A DNA stretch of 42,469 bases, taken from positions 1 to 42,469 of the forward strand of contig WJJJ01000034.1 in the NCBI GenBank assembly GCA_014729775.1, given 5' to 3'. The notes below the pieces were generated by a model, which had not been told where the DNA came from, ran no database searches, and was given only the letters and a program-made list of their open reading frames with translations. Source of the stretch: Candidatus Omnitrophota bacterium (GTDB taxonomy: Bacteria > Omnitrophota > Gorgyraeia > Duberdicusellales > 4484-171). Positions 1 through 9,286 of this stretch are shown here, piece after piece. The stretch's first letter is position 1. Each line of letters starts with the position of its first letter. The position numbers were made by a program, and so were the translations under genes.

Positions 1-262
1 CACAGGGACGCTGTCCCTATGACACTTCTCTCGAAGTTTCTCAAAGAAGATTTTCTCGCTCGCTGTCACCCTGAAGAGAATCAGTGAAGAGAAATGAAAT
101 CCCGGTGTCACGGTCGGCACGCACTCCTTGGCATCCAGGATTAAGCATCAAGGATCCAGGATCCGCCGCCTCCCTCACCAATTTCTTCATCCCACCTTTA
201 CGAAAAAAACACACTAATCTATAACCTTCACTTTATCAAACAGTTGTAAAAGTATTTTTTGG

Positions 263-290
263 TTGAAATTTTTATGATTTGCGGTAATAT
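263..290 (+). promoter_or_regulatory. candidate sigma70-type promoter (TTGAAA-16-TAATAT) upstream of LysM/M23 gene
   Basis: TTGAAA at 263-268, TAATAT at 285-290, start codon at 339. Confidence 0.45.
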
Positions 291-338
291 AAACATGTTT
301 CACCGTATTCGTGACGTTCTTATATTTCTATTTTTCGT

Positions 339-980
339 ATGAAGTTCGTAACCGTTTTCATCCTTCTATTTATGCTCTCCTGTGCCCCGGCACGCACTCC
401 TTATCGATCTCAACCGGTAGATATTCCGCCCGCTCAAGGGACGGAATACCTCGTACGCAAAGGAGATTCCTTATGGAGAATTTCCAGAAGATACGGAGTA
501 TCGGTAGAAAAACTCATGGACCTCAACAACCTTGCCTCCCCGAGGATGCTCAAAACAGGTCAGAAACTCGTCATCCCCGAACAGCACACTCCGCACACAC
601 GCGGAACAGATCAATTTATCTGGCCGGTGCAGGGTCAAATTGTCCGTTCCTTCGGAGAAGAAGTAGACAATCTGAAGAATAAGGGAATCAACATCAAGAG
701 TTCCTCGAGCATGGTGTATTCTTCCGGGGATGGGACAGTCGTCTTTGCTGACTACTTACGGGGATGGGGCAATACTCTGATCGTATCTCACCCTTCGGAT
801 ATCTACACTATTTACGCGAACCTCAATCAAACCACGGTCACTCCCGGCACATCCGTTTCCAAAGGAAAAAAAATCGGCACACTGCAAACCGACAGGGAAG
901 GAAATTATATTCTTCATTTTGAAATCAGGAAAAAGCATTCCCCCCAGGATCCGTTAAAGTTTCTGGTGAAGACCAAATAA
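339..980 (+). CDS. LysM domain plus M23/LytM-like peptidase-fold protein, probably non-catalytic (NlpD/EnvC-like)
   Basis: Lipoprotein-like N-terminus (LLFMLSCAPA), LysM motif YLVRKGDSLWRISRRYGVSVEKLMDLNNL, LytM-like GDGTVVFADYLRGWGNTLIVSH...ILHFEIR with active-site His/Asp replaced. Confidence 0.8.
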   Translation: MKFVTVFILLFMLSCAPARTPYRSQPVDIPPAQGTEYLVRKGDSLWRISRRYGVSVEKLMDLNNLASPRMLKTGQKLVIPEQHTPHTRGTDQFIWPVQGQIVRSFGEEVDNLKNKGINIKSSSSMVYSSGDGTVVFADYLRGWGNTLIVSHPSDIYTIYANLNQTTVTPGTSVSKGKKIGTLQTDREGNYILHFEIRKKHSPQDPLKFLVKTK

Positions 981-981
981 G

Positions 982-2697
982 ATGGAATATATACTCGACG
1001 CCTGGACACACAAACTATTACCTCTCGATAAACGCATAAAAGGTTTTTTACACGGATACCGGCAAAATATCGCGTTATTGGGCGATGACCCGGAAGAAAA
1101 CTCCTATTTGATAGAAAGTTATTTTTCGTCGGGCACTTTTCCGGAATGCGTCCGAATTCATCTTACCGCGGCGCACATCGGCCGGAAGGAATTTTACAAA
1201 GGAATTATCCGTTCCGTCCTGACAACGCACTGCCCGGGCGAACACCACATTGATACTTTGATCAATCATTGCAGCGAAACACTCCCTCATACCGTCGCTA
1301 CGATAAAAACGGCGTTTAAAAAACATGCTCTGCATTTTACCGATATTTTGGAACTCATTACCGTATATCTTGACGAATCAGACACACGTTGCATTCTCTG
1401 CATCGAGGAATTCCATCAATTAACGCACATATTCAAAAACTGTTTCAAAGCTTTTTCAAAATTTCTTCTTCTGCAGAGAAACTGCATGGTAGTGATCGCC
1501 TGTTCACTTCCCAAAGAAGGGGAAAGGATACTCAACGGAGAACTAAATCTCCTTTTCGGGAATTTCGAAAAGATCCATCTGTCGGATCAGTCTTTTCTTA
1601 ACTCTTATCTGTTCCTCCGGGAACGCCTGAAAAGCATCCCGTTGCCGCCGTTCCCGCTTTCGTTCCTCATCCACCACACCGGGAACAACACGCTTTACAC
1701 CGATTATCTCGCCGAACAGCTCACTGTCCACTGGATCCGGGAAGGCAACTCGGTCGATCTCACCGCACTGTTCTCCGAACTGCTCTACCGCAGAGAAAGC
1801 TTTTTCTTCAAAAAGTTCTCGTCCCACGTTTCCCTGATCGAGGAAAAGCACCGCGACGCGCGGCTGTTACTAAAACTGCTCATCTCACTCAGTGAAGGAT
1901 ACATGAGAAAAAAAGAACTCGCGGAATCGGTGTTTTGTGACACCCGGGAGATCCGGCATAAACTCGCAAAATTAACCGATCTCAATTTCGTGCAGAAACT
2001 CGGCAATATTTATAAAATCAAAGACCCGCTGTTTTCTTTCTGGCTGAAACACGTGTATCGAACATATTACGATCCGCCGACCACCGACCCATTTCAAAGA
2101 AAACGTATCTGGAAACTCAAAATTGAAGAAACAATTAATATTTTTAAAGAGGAGTTTTATAAAAACACTTTGCAGAAAATTCTGGACTTGGTTCTTTCGT
2201 TCCAGGACGACAAACTCAAAGCACATTCAAAGAAATACAGTCTTCCTTCAATCCAAAGGAACACGCTTCTTTCTTACCCTCACCAGAATCTCTCCATCTT
2301 AATAGGGGAAGGAAAAGAAGTCGTGTTCGCGGGAATTGTGGAACGTGACATCGCGGATCCGGATATGTTCGATTTCCTCGAACGCGGGAAAAACATAAAA
2401 GGAAAAAAAGTAAGAAAAATATTCATCGCGCTCGGCCGTATTCCCGCGACATCGAAACTCATCGCGAAAAAGAACAAACTGCACGCGTGGGATATTGACG
2501 ATTTAAATAATCTTTTGCGTATATATAATAAACCCATTATTTCATTTACGCCCAGCCCGGCGGAGACCGTTGCTGAACCGCCGTTCCCGGCCGAAGGACA
2601 AGAAGCATACCCCGGTAAGCATACGGGGGCTGAAATGCCGCAGATGTCAAACCAGTCGAATTCACGATTCCTCTCCCCGCCGGACGCGGATGTATGA
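982..2697 (+). CDS. archaeal-type AAA ATPase/DUF234-like protein with degenerate P-loop
   Basis: Walker-B-like CILCIEEFHQL, winged-helix region and YKIKDPLFSFWLKHVY resembling DUF234-type ATPases; Walker A replaced by GDDPEENS. Confidence 0.5.
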   Translation: MEYILDAWTHKLLPLDKRIKGFLHGYRQNIALLGDDPEENSYLIESYFSSGTFPECVRIHLTAAHIGRKEFYKGIIRSVLTTHCPGEHHIDTLINHCSETLPHTVATIKTAFKKHALHFTDILELITVYLDESDTRCILCIEEFHQLTHIFKNCFKAFSKFLLLQRNCMVVIACSLPKEGERILNGELNLLFGNFEKIHLSDQSFLNSYLFLRERLKSIPLPPFPLSFLIHHTGNNTLYTDYLAEQLTVHWIREGNSVDLTALFSELLYRRESFFFKKFSSHVSLIEEKHRDARLLLKLLISLSEGYMRKKELAESVFCDTREIRHKLAKLTDLNFVQKLGNIYKIKDPLFSFWLKHVYRTYYDPPTTDPFQRKRIWKLKIEETINIFKEEFYKNTLQKILDLVLSFQDDKLKAHSKKYSLPSIQRNTLLSYPHQNLSILIGEGKEVVFAGIVERDIADPDMFDFLERGKNIKGKKVRKIFIALGRIPATSKLIAKKNKLHAWDIDDLNNLLRIYNKPIISFTPSPAETVAEPPFPAEGQEAYPGKHTGAEMPQMSNQSNSRFLSPPDADV

Positions 2698-3191
2698 AAG
2701 TATTAGTCCTTTCCGACACTCATATTCCCACTAATGCCGATACCCTTCCGGAACGGGTGATCGAAGAGGCGAAAAAATGCGACTGCATCGTGCACGCCGG
2801 AGATTTTGTGTCTTCGCAGGTGCTGGAACAGCTGGAAAAATTTGCCAAGACCTACGGAGTGGCCGGGAACATGGACGGCGAGAAAATCCGGCGCAGACTG
2901 CCGAAAAAACAGGTATTTCAGCTGGAAGAGATCCTAATCGGGCTGTTTCACGGACGGGGGAGTCCATTCCGCATTGTGCAGACGGTCGAAGAAGAATTCT
3001 CCGACGCGTCGAAAGATATCGACATGTATATATTCGGGCACTCCCACGTGCCGTATCACGAAAAAAAAGGGGGCAAGATATTTTTCAACCCCGGATCGGC
3101 GACGGATTCGGTTTTTGCTCCTTACCCGTCTTTTGGATTACTGGAAATTCACGGAAACTCGGTAAACGCAAGGATCGAAAAAATTGGATAG
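2694..3191 (+). CDS. YfcE/MJ0936-family metallophosphoesterase
   Basis: MKVLVLSDTH, CIVHAGDF, GVAGNMD, LFHGRG, IFGHSHVPY, FNPGSAT motifs. Confidence 0.85.
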   Translation: MKVLVLSDTHIPTNADTLPERVIEEAKKCDCIVHAGDFVSSQVLEQLEKFAKTYGVAGNMDGEKIRRRLPKKQVFQLEEILIGLFHGRGSPFRIVQTVEEEFSDASKDIDMYIFGHSHVPYHEKKGGKIFFNPGSATDSVFAPYPSFGLLEIHGNSVNARIEKIG

Positions 3192-3657
3192 ACTTTGGGC
3201 ACCCTGGAGAATGGAGTATATACTCGGCGAAAAATCTCAGGAATGCGTGTTTTGCCAGATACTGCGTGAACGAAACGACGAAGACAATCTCGTACTGCGC
3301 AGATCCCGGCACTGTTTCGCGATGCTCAATAAATTTCCCTATAATAACGGACATCTGCTGATCGTCGCCAACCGGCATATCGCCAATCTGACCGATCTTT
3401 CCCCGGAAGAAATCCAGGATATGATGAAGTTGGCTCAGGAAATGATCAAAATCGAAAATGAAACGATGAATCCCGACGGCTTCAATACCGGAATCAATAT
3501 CGGCCAGTCGGCCGGTGCCGGAATCATCCATCATATTCACATGCATATCGTTCCCCGGTGGTCCGGCGACACGAATTTCATGCCGGTTACCGGCGGCACG
3601 AAGATCATTCCGCAAAGTTTGGAAGAATTGTATTCACAATTCAAAAAATTGCTGTAA
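3184..3657 (+). CDS. HIT family protein (Ap4A phosphorylase-like)
   Basis: N-terminal LWAPWRMEYI, CVFCQIL, NNGHLLIV and histidine triad HHIHMHIVPRW. Confidence 0.88.
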   Translation: MDRLWAPWRMEYILGEKSQECVFCQILRERNDEDNLVLRRSRHCFAMLNKFPYNNGHLLIVANRHIANLTDLSPEEIQDMMKLAQEMIKIENETMNPDGFNTGINIGQSAGAGIIHHIHMHIVPRWSGDTNFMPVTGGTKIIPQSLEELYSQFKKLL

Positions 3658-3668
3658 AATAATACGTT

Positions 3669-4712
3669 ATGACAACCAAGAAAAAATACGATTCTATATT
3701 TTCCTCATTTCACACCATTTACCGGCTGATCACCACTTCCGGCGACATTAAAAACTTCTCGGTGGGCATCTGCCGGATATACCGCAACGCGTTCAAATCG
3801 GACAAGGTAGTAATGGTGTGCAAGAACGCAAACTCCTACGCGTTCATGAAAGTCCGTCTTGAAAAAAATGTGCATGCCATCAAAAAAGGCGGCGCGTCGA
3901 TCCTCACCGCGCGGGAAAAAGATATTCTGAGCCAGGAAACGGAAATCGTCCTCGACAACCGCATGATCTATCCCTTTAACTTTCTCAACACGCTGGGAAC
4001 CATTTATATCAAAAGAAAAAGCAGTAAGGGGAAATTCACTGAAATAGAAAAGAAATGGTTTCTCTCACTGTGCGAAGAAGTCAGTATCGGACTGAAAATT
4101 TTCAATTTATACCGGGAAGAAAAGAAGATCATGACCAGCTATATCAAATCGTTCACTAAACTGCTGAGTCAATACGTGCCGACGTCGTATATCCACATTA
4201 AAAGTATTTTTCGGCTCATCCGGGCCCTGGGCAAATCCATGAAATTATCGGAAATGGAGATCCAGTCGCTGGAGTATGCATCCCTCCTGCATGACGCGGG
4301 AAAAATTCAACTGCCCACGAAATTATTGAAAAAGGAACAACCGCTTACCAACGAAGAGTTCAAACTGATCATGAAGCATCCCCGAAAGGGAGTGGAGATG
4401 ATAAAAGACTTGGCCATTCTTCGGCCCGCGCTCCCGATCATTCTCCATCACCATGAACGGTTTGACGGAAAAGGGTATCCTTCCAAGCTGAAGAGAGAAC
4501 AGATCCCCGTAGGCGCACGGATACTTTCGATAATTGACGCCTTTGACGCGATGTACTTCGGCCGGCCGTACCGAAAGAGAAAAACCATGAAAGAAATCGA
4601 GAAAGAACTCCGCAAACAAAAAGGAAAGCAGTTTGACCCCCATATCGTGGAAAAATTCCTGAAAATACTCAATCGCAAAAGCATCAAAAAATACTTGCGT
4701 TCTTCCGTGTAA
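3669..4712 (+). CDS. HD-GYP domain protein (putative c-di-GMP phosphodiesterase) with N-terminal GAF-like region
   Basis: SLLHDAGKIQLP ... HHHERFDGKGYP ... ARILSIIDAFDAM. Confidence 0.85.
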   Translation: MTTKKKYDSIFSSFHTIYRLITTSGDIKNFSVGICRIYRNAFKSDKVVMVCKNANSYAFMKVRLEKNVHAIKKGGASILTAREKDILSQETEIVLDNRMIYPFNFLNTLGTIYIKRKSSKGKFTEIEKKWFLSLCEEVSIGLKIFNLYREEKKIMTSYIKSFTKLLSQYVPTSYIHIKSIFRLIRALGKSMKLSEMEIQSLEYASLLHDAGKIQLPTKLLKKEQPLTNEEFKLIMKHPRKGVEMIKDLAILRPALPIILHHHERFDGKGYPSKLKREQIPVGARILSIIDAFDAMYFGRPYRKRKTMKEIEKELRKQKGKQFDPHIVEKFLKILNRKSIKKYLRSSV

Positions 4713-4788
4713 ATTCATATAATACTGTACACTGGTATCTGGAATATCTTATTGTTTTTCATAATATTTAATAATTTTCTTACTCGAA

Positions 4789-5394
4789 ATGCGACAGCGC
4801 CAGCTTGACTTTTTTGGCGGAGAGGAAAAAAAACCCATGAAAAAAAAATACTCTCTCACGCTTGCGCTCGACACGCTCATTCTCATCGGAATTGTTTTCG
4901 GCCTGCTGCTGACGATCACCTTTTCACTCGGCGTGGAAAGGGGACGGAAAATGGCGTATCTGGATCAGGAAAAACAGAATATTCTGCCGGAGTTTGCCCA
5001 GCACAATTCCTCCCGGATCGCCAATATTCCGGAAACGGAGCCGGACGAATCTTTGACCCCGGAAATACCTGAAACCGCGGAGGAAGCGTCAGAACCGCCG
5101 CTGAGAGAAGTCGCGGCCCCTGAACCAGTCGAAGAACCGCCCAGAGAAACCGCCCCGGAACCGACCTCAACCGACACAGGATACCGGATCCAGGTTGCCA
5201 CCTATGTGCATAAAAGCAGAGCCCAAAAAGAAGCGCAACGGTTAAAAGAACAGGATTTCCCTACGATCGTGGAGCAGCAAGGACAATATTCGGTTTTATT
5301 CGTCGGCAATTTTCCCCGCAGGAATCTAGCCGAAGCACAGATGAGAAAGCTCAAAAAACGTTACAGCGATTGTTTCATAAAAAAGATAAACTGA
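4789..5394 (+). CDS. SPOR domain-containing membrane protein
   Basis: N-terminal TM segment, Pro/Glu-rich linker, C-terminal YRIQVATYVHKSRAQKEAQRLKEQDFPTIV...YSVLFVGNF SPOR repeat. Confidence 0.75.
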   Translation: MRQRQLDFFGGEEKKPMKKKYSLTLALDTLILIGIVFGLLLTITFSLGVERGRKMAYLDQEKQNILPEFAQHNSSRIANIPETEPDESLTPEIPETAEEASEPPLREVAAPEPVEEPPRETAPEPTSTDTGYRIQVATYVHKSRAQKEAQRLKEQDFPTIVEQQGQYSVLFVGNFPRRNLAEAQMRKLKKRYSDCFIKKIN

Positions 5395-5416
5395 CATTCA
5401 AAAGGAGGGAATCCAT

Positions 5417-5644
5417 ATGACGTTGCATCCATCGCTCAAACGCGCACAAAAACTTTCGGCGGCCCGATCCGTAATGAGCCGGACCGAACGCATTAAATGG
5501 CTCATGGATCGGGAAAAGTGGCATGAAGACCATCCGGTGACAGGACTGCCGAAAATCAAAGTGGTCAAATTGAAAGCCGCGAAGAAAGAACGTCCGCAGG
5601 AAGCCGAATCTTCGGAAGAAAAGAAAGAAGAATCGAAAAAGTAA
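5417..5644 (+). CDS. small basic protein, TIGR04137-like (Chlamydiae/Verrucomicrobia small basic protein)
   Basis: MTLHPSLKRAQKL..ARSVMSRTERIKWLMDREKW...GLPKIKVVKLKAAKK; AGGAGG upstream. Confidence 0.7.
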   Translation: MTLHPSLKRAQKLSAARSVMSRTERIKWLMDREKWHEDHPVTGLPKIKVVKLKAAKKERPQEAESSEEKKEESKK

Positions 5645-5653
5645 CCTAGGTGT

Positions 5654-6625
5654 ATGAAAAAATACCACGCCCTCGCGTCAATATACCGTTTCGGGGTGGT
5701 CACAATTTTCTTCACGGCGTTCGCCGCCGGAGCACAACCGGCCCGGTCAGCCGACTTTTACCGGATCCGCGGCAGTAAAATCAACATCAGGACCGATTCC
5801 ACCGTACAGTCCCAATCATTGGGATACGCCGATCAGGGCGACATCGTCCAAGTCCTTGAACAGAATTATCAATGGATGAAAGTACGGCTTCCGCGCCGGT
5901 TCTCATGCTACGTCGCCTCCGACTACGTGAAGCGTATCGGCAAGAACAGGGGAGAAGTGACCGCGGATACCCTTAACCTGCGGGCGGCGCCCAGGCGCGC
6001 GTCCCCGCGCGTCGGCCAAATACATCAAAACGACCAGGTATACATACTGACTTCCACGGACGGCTGGTATGAAATCAAAGGGTACCCCTATATGTGGGGA
6101 TGGATACATGAGCAATTTTTAGAAAAGATTGAAACGTCGGCGGAGGAAACCGCCGCCGAAAAATCACCCCAGCCGCCAAAACCGTCCCATCCCGCGCAGA
6201 CATCCCCGGAAGAGACCGCCGCGCTGGATGAAATCATCAGCCGGCTCAAAGAACCGGACATGAACAAGAAGAAAGAAATTCACCGCACGCTGATCGACCG
6301 GGGGCCGTCACTGGCACAGGAACTCCATCCGAAACTGAAAGGAATCGACAGGCACGCAGCCTACAGCATTATTCACGTACTCAGTGAAATCGGGAAAGAA
6401 CACCCGATCCTGTGTCTGCATTTTCTTTCGAAGACTGATCCGGAACAGCCCCGGGTAGCGGGCATCTATCTGGACATCGCACAAAATATCCTGAAAACCA
6501 AGAAAGCCAAAACTCCTTTCTATTTCCTCGCGACCAAAAATAAGCTCTCCGCAGCGGAAATACTGGACGCGAAAACGCTTTTTCGCCGGATCTATATAGA
6601 GCGGTTTGAACTTTCGAAGGACTGA
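5654..6625 (+). CDS. bacterial SH3-domain secreted protein (two SH3-like repeats)
   Basis: Signal peptide; YRIRGSKINIRTDSTVQSQSLG and VTADTLNLRAAPRRASPRVGQI repeats. Confidence 0.7.
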   Translation: MKKYHALASIYRFGVVTIFFTAFAAGAQPARSADFYRIRGSKINIRTDSTVQSQSLGYADQGDIVQVLEQNYQWMKVRLPRRFSCYVASDYVKRIGKNRGEVTADTLNLRAAPRRASPRVGQIHQNDQVYILTSTDGWYEIKGYPYMWGWIHEQFLEKIETSAEETAAEKSPQPPKPSHPAQTSPEETAALDEIISRLKEPDMNKKKEIHRTLIDRGPSLAQELHPKLKGIDRHAAYSIIHVLSEIGKEHPILCLHFLSKTDPEQPRVAGIYLDIAQNILKTKKAKTPFYFLATKNKLSAAEILDAKTLFRRIYIERFELSKD

Positions 6626-6652
6626 ACCGGAGTCCCTTTCAACATCATATAC

Positions 6653-7273
6653 ATGAATATATTCTTTTTACTCATTATTCTTTTTTCCATTACCGTCCAC
6701 GAATACATGCACGGATTCACGGCTCATGTGCTGGGTGACCCTTCGCCCAAAGTCTCCGGAAGACTCACTCTTAATCCTCTCGTACACGTGGATCCGGTCG
6801 GCACCATAATTCTGCCGATGCTGTTTTTGTTTTCCAGCGTCCTTTTTTCCGGTCAACCGTTCGCGCTGGGATACGCCAAACCCATGCCGGTAAATCCTTA
6901 TCACTTTAAAAAACCGAGACGGGACACGATGTGGATCGGCATAGCCGGTCCGGGAATCAATTTTCTTCTGGCTCTCGGACTGGGACTGATCGTCCGCACC
7001 GGAATTTCGACGCCCTGGGCCGATCTCCTTATATGGGGGATCATCGTAAATCTGATTCTGGGATTTTTCAACCTTCTCCCGATCCCGCCTCTGGACGGAT
7101 CCCGCATCCTGGCTGCGCTTCTTCCGTACTCTCTTTCTTACCGTTATCTCAAGATGGAAATCGCCGGATTCTTCCTCATCGTACTTTTGATTCTCTCCGG
7201 GCTCTTTGACTGGTTCCTTGTACCTGCGGTCCGCATGGTCATCGGGATATTCGGCATCGGAGGGGTCATCTGA
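6653..7273 (+). CDS. site-2 protease family (M50) membrane metalloprotease
   Basis: HEYMHGF motif, GPGINFLLAL, NLLPIPPLDGSRIL. Confidence 0.88.
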   Translation: MNIFFLLIILFSITVHEYMHGFTAHVLGDPSPKVSGRLTLNPLVHVDPVGTIILPMLFLFSSVLFSGQPFALGYAKPMPVNPYHFKKPRRDTMWIGIAGPGINFLLALGLGLIVRTGISTPWADLLIWGIIVNLILGFFNLLPIPPLDGSRILAALLPYSLSYRYLKMEIAGFFLIVLLILSGLFDWFLVPAVRMVIGIFGIGGVI

Positions 7274-7274
7274 C

Positions 7275-8384
7275 ATGAAACAGGAAAGTTTCTCCACACT
7301 TACCGTGAAAACACCCCGGACAAAATATCCGATCCATATAGGATACAACCTGGCCAATTCTCTCAATTCCCGGATTCACTCTCTGAATCTGGGCAATCAC
7401 GGAGTCGTGCTCACGTCTCCTAAGGTCGCCCAGCTGTATAATTTGAAAAAAATGTTCGGTGCGACCTGTCCGGATATTCTCAGAATTGCCGACGGAGAAA
7501 AAGCAAAATCGAGAAGGTGGGTATTTCGCATTATCGACGAGTTGCTCGCCGCGGACACGTGGAATAAAAAATTATATCTCGTCTGCGTTGGAGGAGGAAC
7601 GATCGGAGATCTCGGCGGATTCATCGCTTCCGTCTATAAACGGGGAATTCCCTACGTACAGGTTCCTACGACTTTACTCGCCCAGATCGACGCCAGTATC
7701 GGAGGAAAAACGGCCATTGATCTTCCCCAGGCAAAAAACGTGATCGGCACCATTTATCAGCCAAAGGCGGTTTTTGTCGATCCCGATTTCCTTTTAACCC
7801 TGGAAAAAAGAGAACTGCTCCAGGGATTAGCGGAATGCATCAAATACGCAGTAATCACCGCGCCGCGGCTGTTTTCCTTGCTGGAAAAGAACGCAGAGAA
7901 GATCCTTGATCTGGACCCGCATCTCCGAAAAACAATCATTACTCGTTGCGCCGGAATCAAGACAAAAATCGTGTCAATGGACGAAGATGAGAAAAAGGGA
8001 ATCCGCACCCTGCTCAATTTCGGACACACGCTCGGGCACGCCCTGGAAACCTCCACGGGATACCGCCGGGCGCTTTCCCACGGTGAAGCGGTCGCGATCG
8101 GTATGCTTTACGCGGCGTTTCTTTCGCATGAACTCGGATTTTGTTCCCATAAATCGGTAGCAAGAATCCGTGATCTGCTGCTCCGGTTCCGACTGCCGGT
8201 CAAAATCAGGGGTAATCAAGAAAAAATATTCGAGGCGATACGATACGACAAGAAATTCATTTCCGGAAAAGCCAGAATGGTCCTTATACGAAAGATCGGG
8301 AATGCCCTGGTCCAGGACGACATCCCGCTGCCGGTCATCAAACGTGCCCTGAAAAATTATTGCAGATTCGTTGACAAGACCTGA
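7275..8384 (+). CDS. aroB: 3-dehydroquinate synthase
   Basis: VGGGTIGDLGGFIASVYKRGIPYVQVPTTLLAQIDASIGGKTAID, GFGHTLGHALE-like NFGHTLGHALE; start ATG 7275 chosen within longer ORF. Confidence 0.93.
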   Translation: MKQESFSTLTVKTPRTKYPIHIGYNLANSLNSRIHSLNLGNHGVVLTSPKVAQLYNLKKMFGATCPDILRIADGEKAKSRRWVFRIIDELLAADTWNKKLYLVCVGGGTIGDLGGFIASVYKRGIPYVQVPTTLLAQIDASIGGKTAIDLPQAKNVIGTIYQPKAVFVDPDFLLTLEKRELLQGLAECIKYAVITAPRLFSLLEKNAEKILDLDPHLRKTIITRCAGIKTKIVSMDEDEKKGIRTLLNFGHTLGHALETSTGYRRALSHGEAVAIGMLYAAFLSHELGFCSHKSVARIRDLLLRFRLPVKIRGNQEKIFEAIRYDKKFISGKARMVLIRKIGNALVQDDIPLPVIKRALKNYCRFVDKT

Positions 8385-8399
8385 AAAATGTGGTATAAA
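8371..8399 (+). promoter_or_regulatory. candidate sigma70 promoter inside 3' end of aroB
   Basis: TTGACA (8371-8376), 17 bp spacer, TATAAA (8394-8399). Confidence 0.65.
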
Positions 8400-8427
8400 T
8401 TGGGGATTATCGGTAGGAGAGAACAGA

Positions 8428-8757
8428 ATGGAAGAAAAACGTACGCATCCCCGGGCAGCAGTTTCATTTCCCATAGAATGCAGTCTGCAGTCTGAAAAAG
8501 CCGTTTTTTACACGGTAAGCACCGATTTAAGTCTCGGCGGCACGCGCATAGTAACGGAGGAACCGTTTCGCGAAGGGAAAGAGCTGACTCTGCGGATTAA
8601 TTTAATCGAACGAACGGTAAAACTGAAGGCACAGGTACGTTGGAGCGGCCGGGGAACCAACTCTCACCGATTTGTGGCAGGAATCCAGTTTAACGAATGT
8701 ACAGGGGAAAATAGACAAATACTCAACGGATTTTTAAAACGAATATTTAATTCTTAA
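8428..8757 (+). CDS. PilZ domain protein
   Basis: MEEKRTHPRAAVSFPIEC ... DLSLGGTRI ... VRWSG ... AGIQF. Confidence 0.8.
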   Translation: MEEKRTHPRAAVSFPIECSLQSEKAVFYTVSTDLSLGGTRIVTEEPFREGKELTLRINLIERTVKLKAQVRWSGRGTNSHRFVAGIQFNECTGENRQILNGFLKRIFNS

Positions 8758-8759
8758 TT

Positions 8760-8912
8760 ATGAGTAAACGCAGCGAAGCCAAAAGAAAAAACTGTCAGAG
8801 TTGCAACAAATCCTTGAGCCGGGTCGATTGGTATTACCGGAACGGGAAACATTTTTGTAATAAAAAATGTTACAAGGAATTTGAACAAAAGCAAACGCAA
8901 GAAGCTTCCTGA
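8760..8912 (+). CDS. 50-aa Cys4 zinc-finger-like miniprotein
   Basis: Manual translation MSKRSEAKRKNCQSCNKSLSRVDWYYRNGKHFCNKKCYKEFEQKQTQEAS; stop overlaps ATG of next PilZ gene; below the ORF-track size cutoff. Confidence 0.6.
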   Translation: MSKRSEAKRKNCQSCNKSLSRVDWYYRNGKHFCNKKCYKEFEQKQTQEAS

Positions 8913-9280
8913 TGGTCGAAAGACGCAAATACCCGCGCGTAAAGAAAAACCTTCCTCTGAAGATATCGGACGATGAGTACGATATCCTCACGGAAACAAA
9001 GAACATCAGCGGCAGCGGCGTATATTGTTCGGTCAATAAACCTATTCCAATTATGACCAAATTGAACATGGTGCTGCTTGTGCCGCTCAAAAAGAACCGT
9101 AATAAAGGTGACGTTAAAAAAATTAATTGTGAAGGGGTCGTAGTCCGAAGCGAACAGATGCGGGATAACGGAGAACATCCCTACCGGGTCGGAATATACT
9201 TTAACGACATAAAGGAAAAAGACCGCAAAGCCCTCGTTTCATATATTAATACGGCAGTAAAAGCCGGAATCCGCACGTAA
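8912..9280 (+). CDS. PilZ domain protein
   Basis: ERRKYPRVKKNLPLKI ... NISGSGVYCSV ... VGIYF. Confidence 0.8.
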   Translation: MVERRKYPRVKKNLPLKISDDEYDILTETKNISGSGVYCSVNKPIPIMTKLNMVLLVPLKKNRNKGDVKKINCEGVVVRSEQMRDNGEHPYRVGIYFNDIKEKDRKALVSYINTAVKAGIRT

Positions 9281-9286
9281 AATTCA

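Noticed and set aside
4-18. Palindrome AGGGACGCTGTCCCT and short GGATCCAGGAT repeats in the first 170 bp
   Set aside because: Could be a dispersed intergenic repeat or insertion remnant, but a single copy at the window edge gives no support.
311-682. Overlapping + strand 123 aa ORF in the LysM gene
   Set aside because: Alternate frame of the LysM/M23 gene with no domain or RBS support.
3624-3641. Rex-like palindrome GAATTGTATTCACAATTC
   Set aside because: Lies inside the 3' end of the HIT gene, too short for a Rex box and not at a promoter.
6668-7366. - strand 232 aa ORF opposite the site-2 protease
   Set aside because: Arg/Asp-rich low-information translation; the + strand HEYMHGF protease is the real gene.
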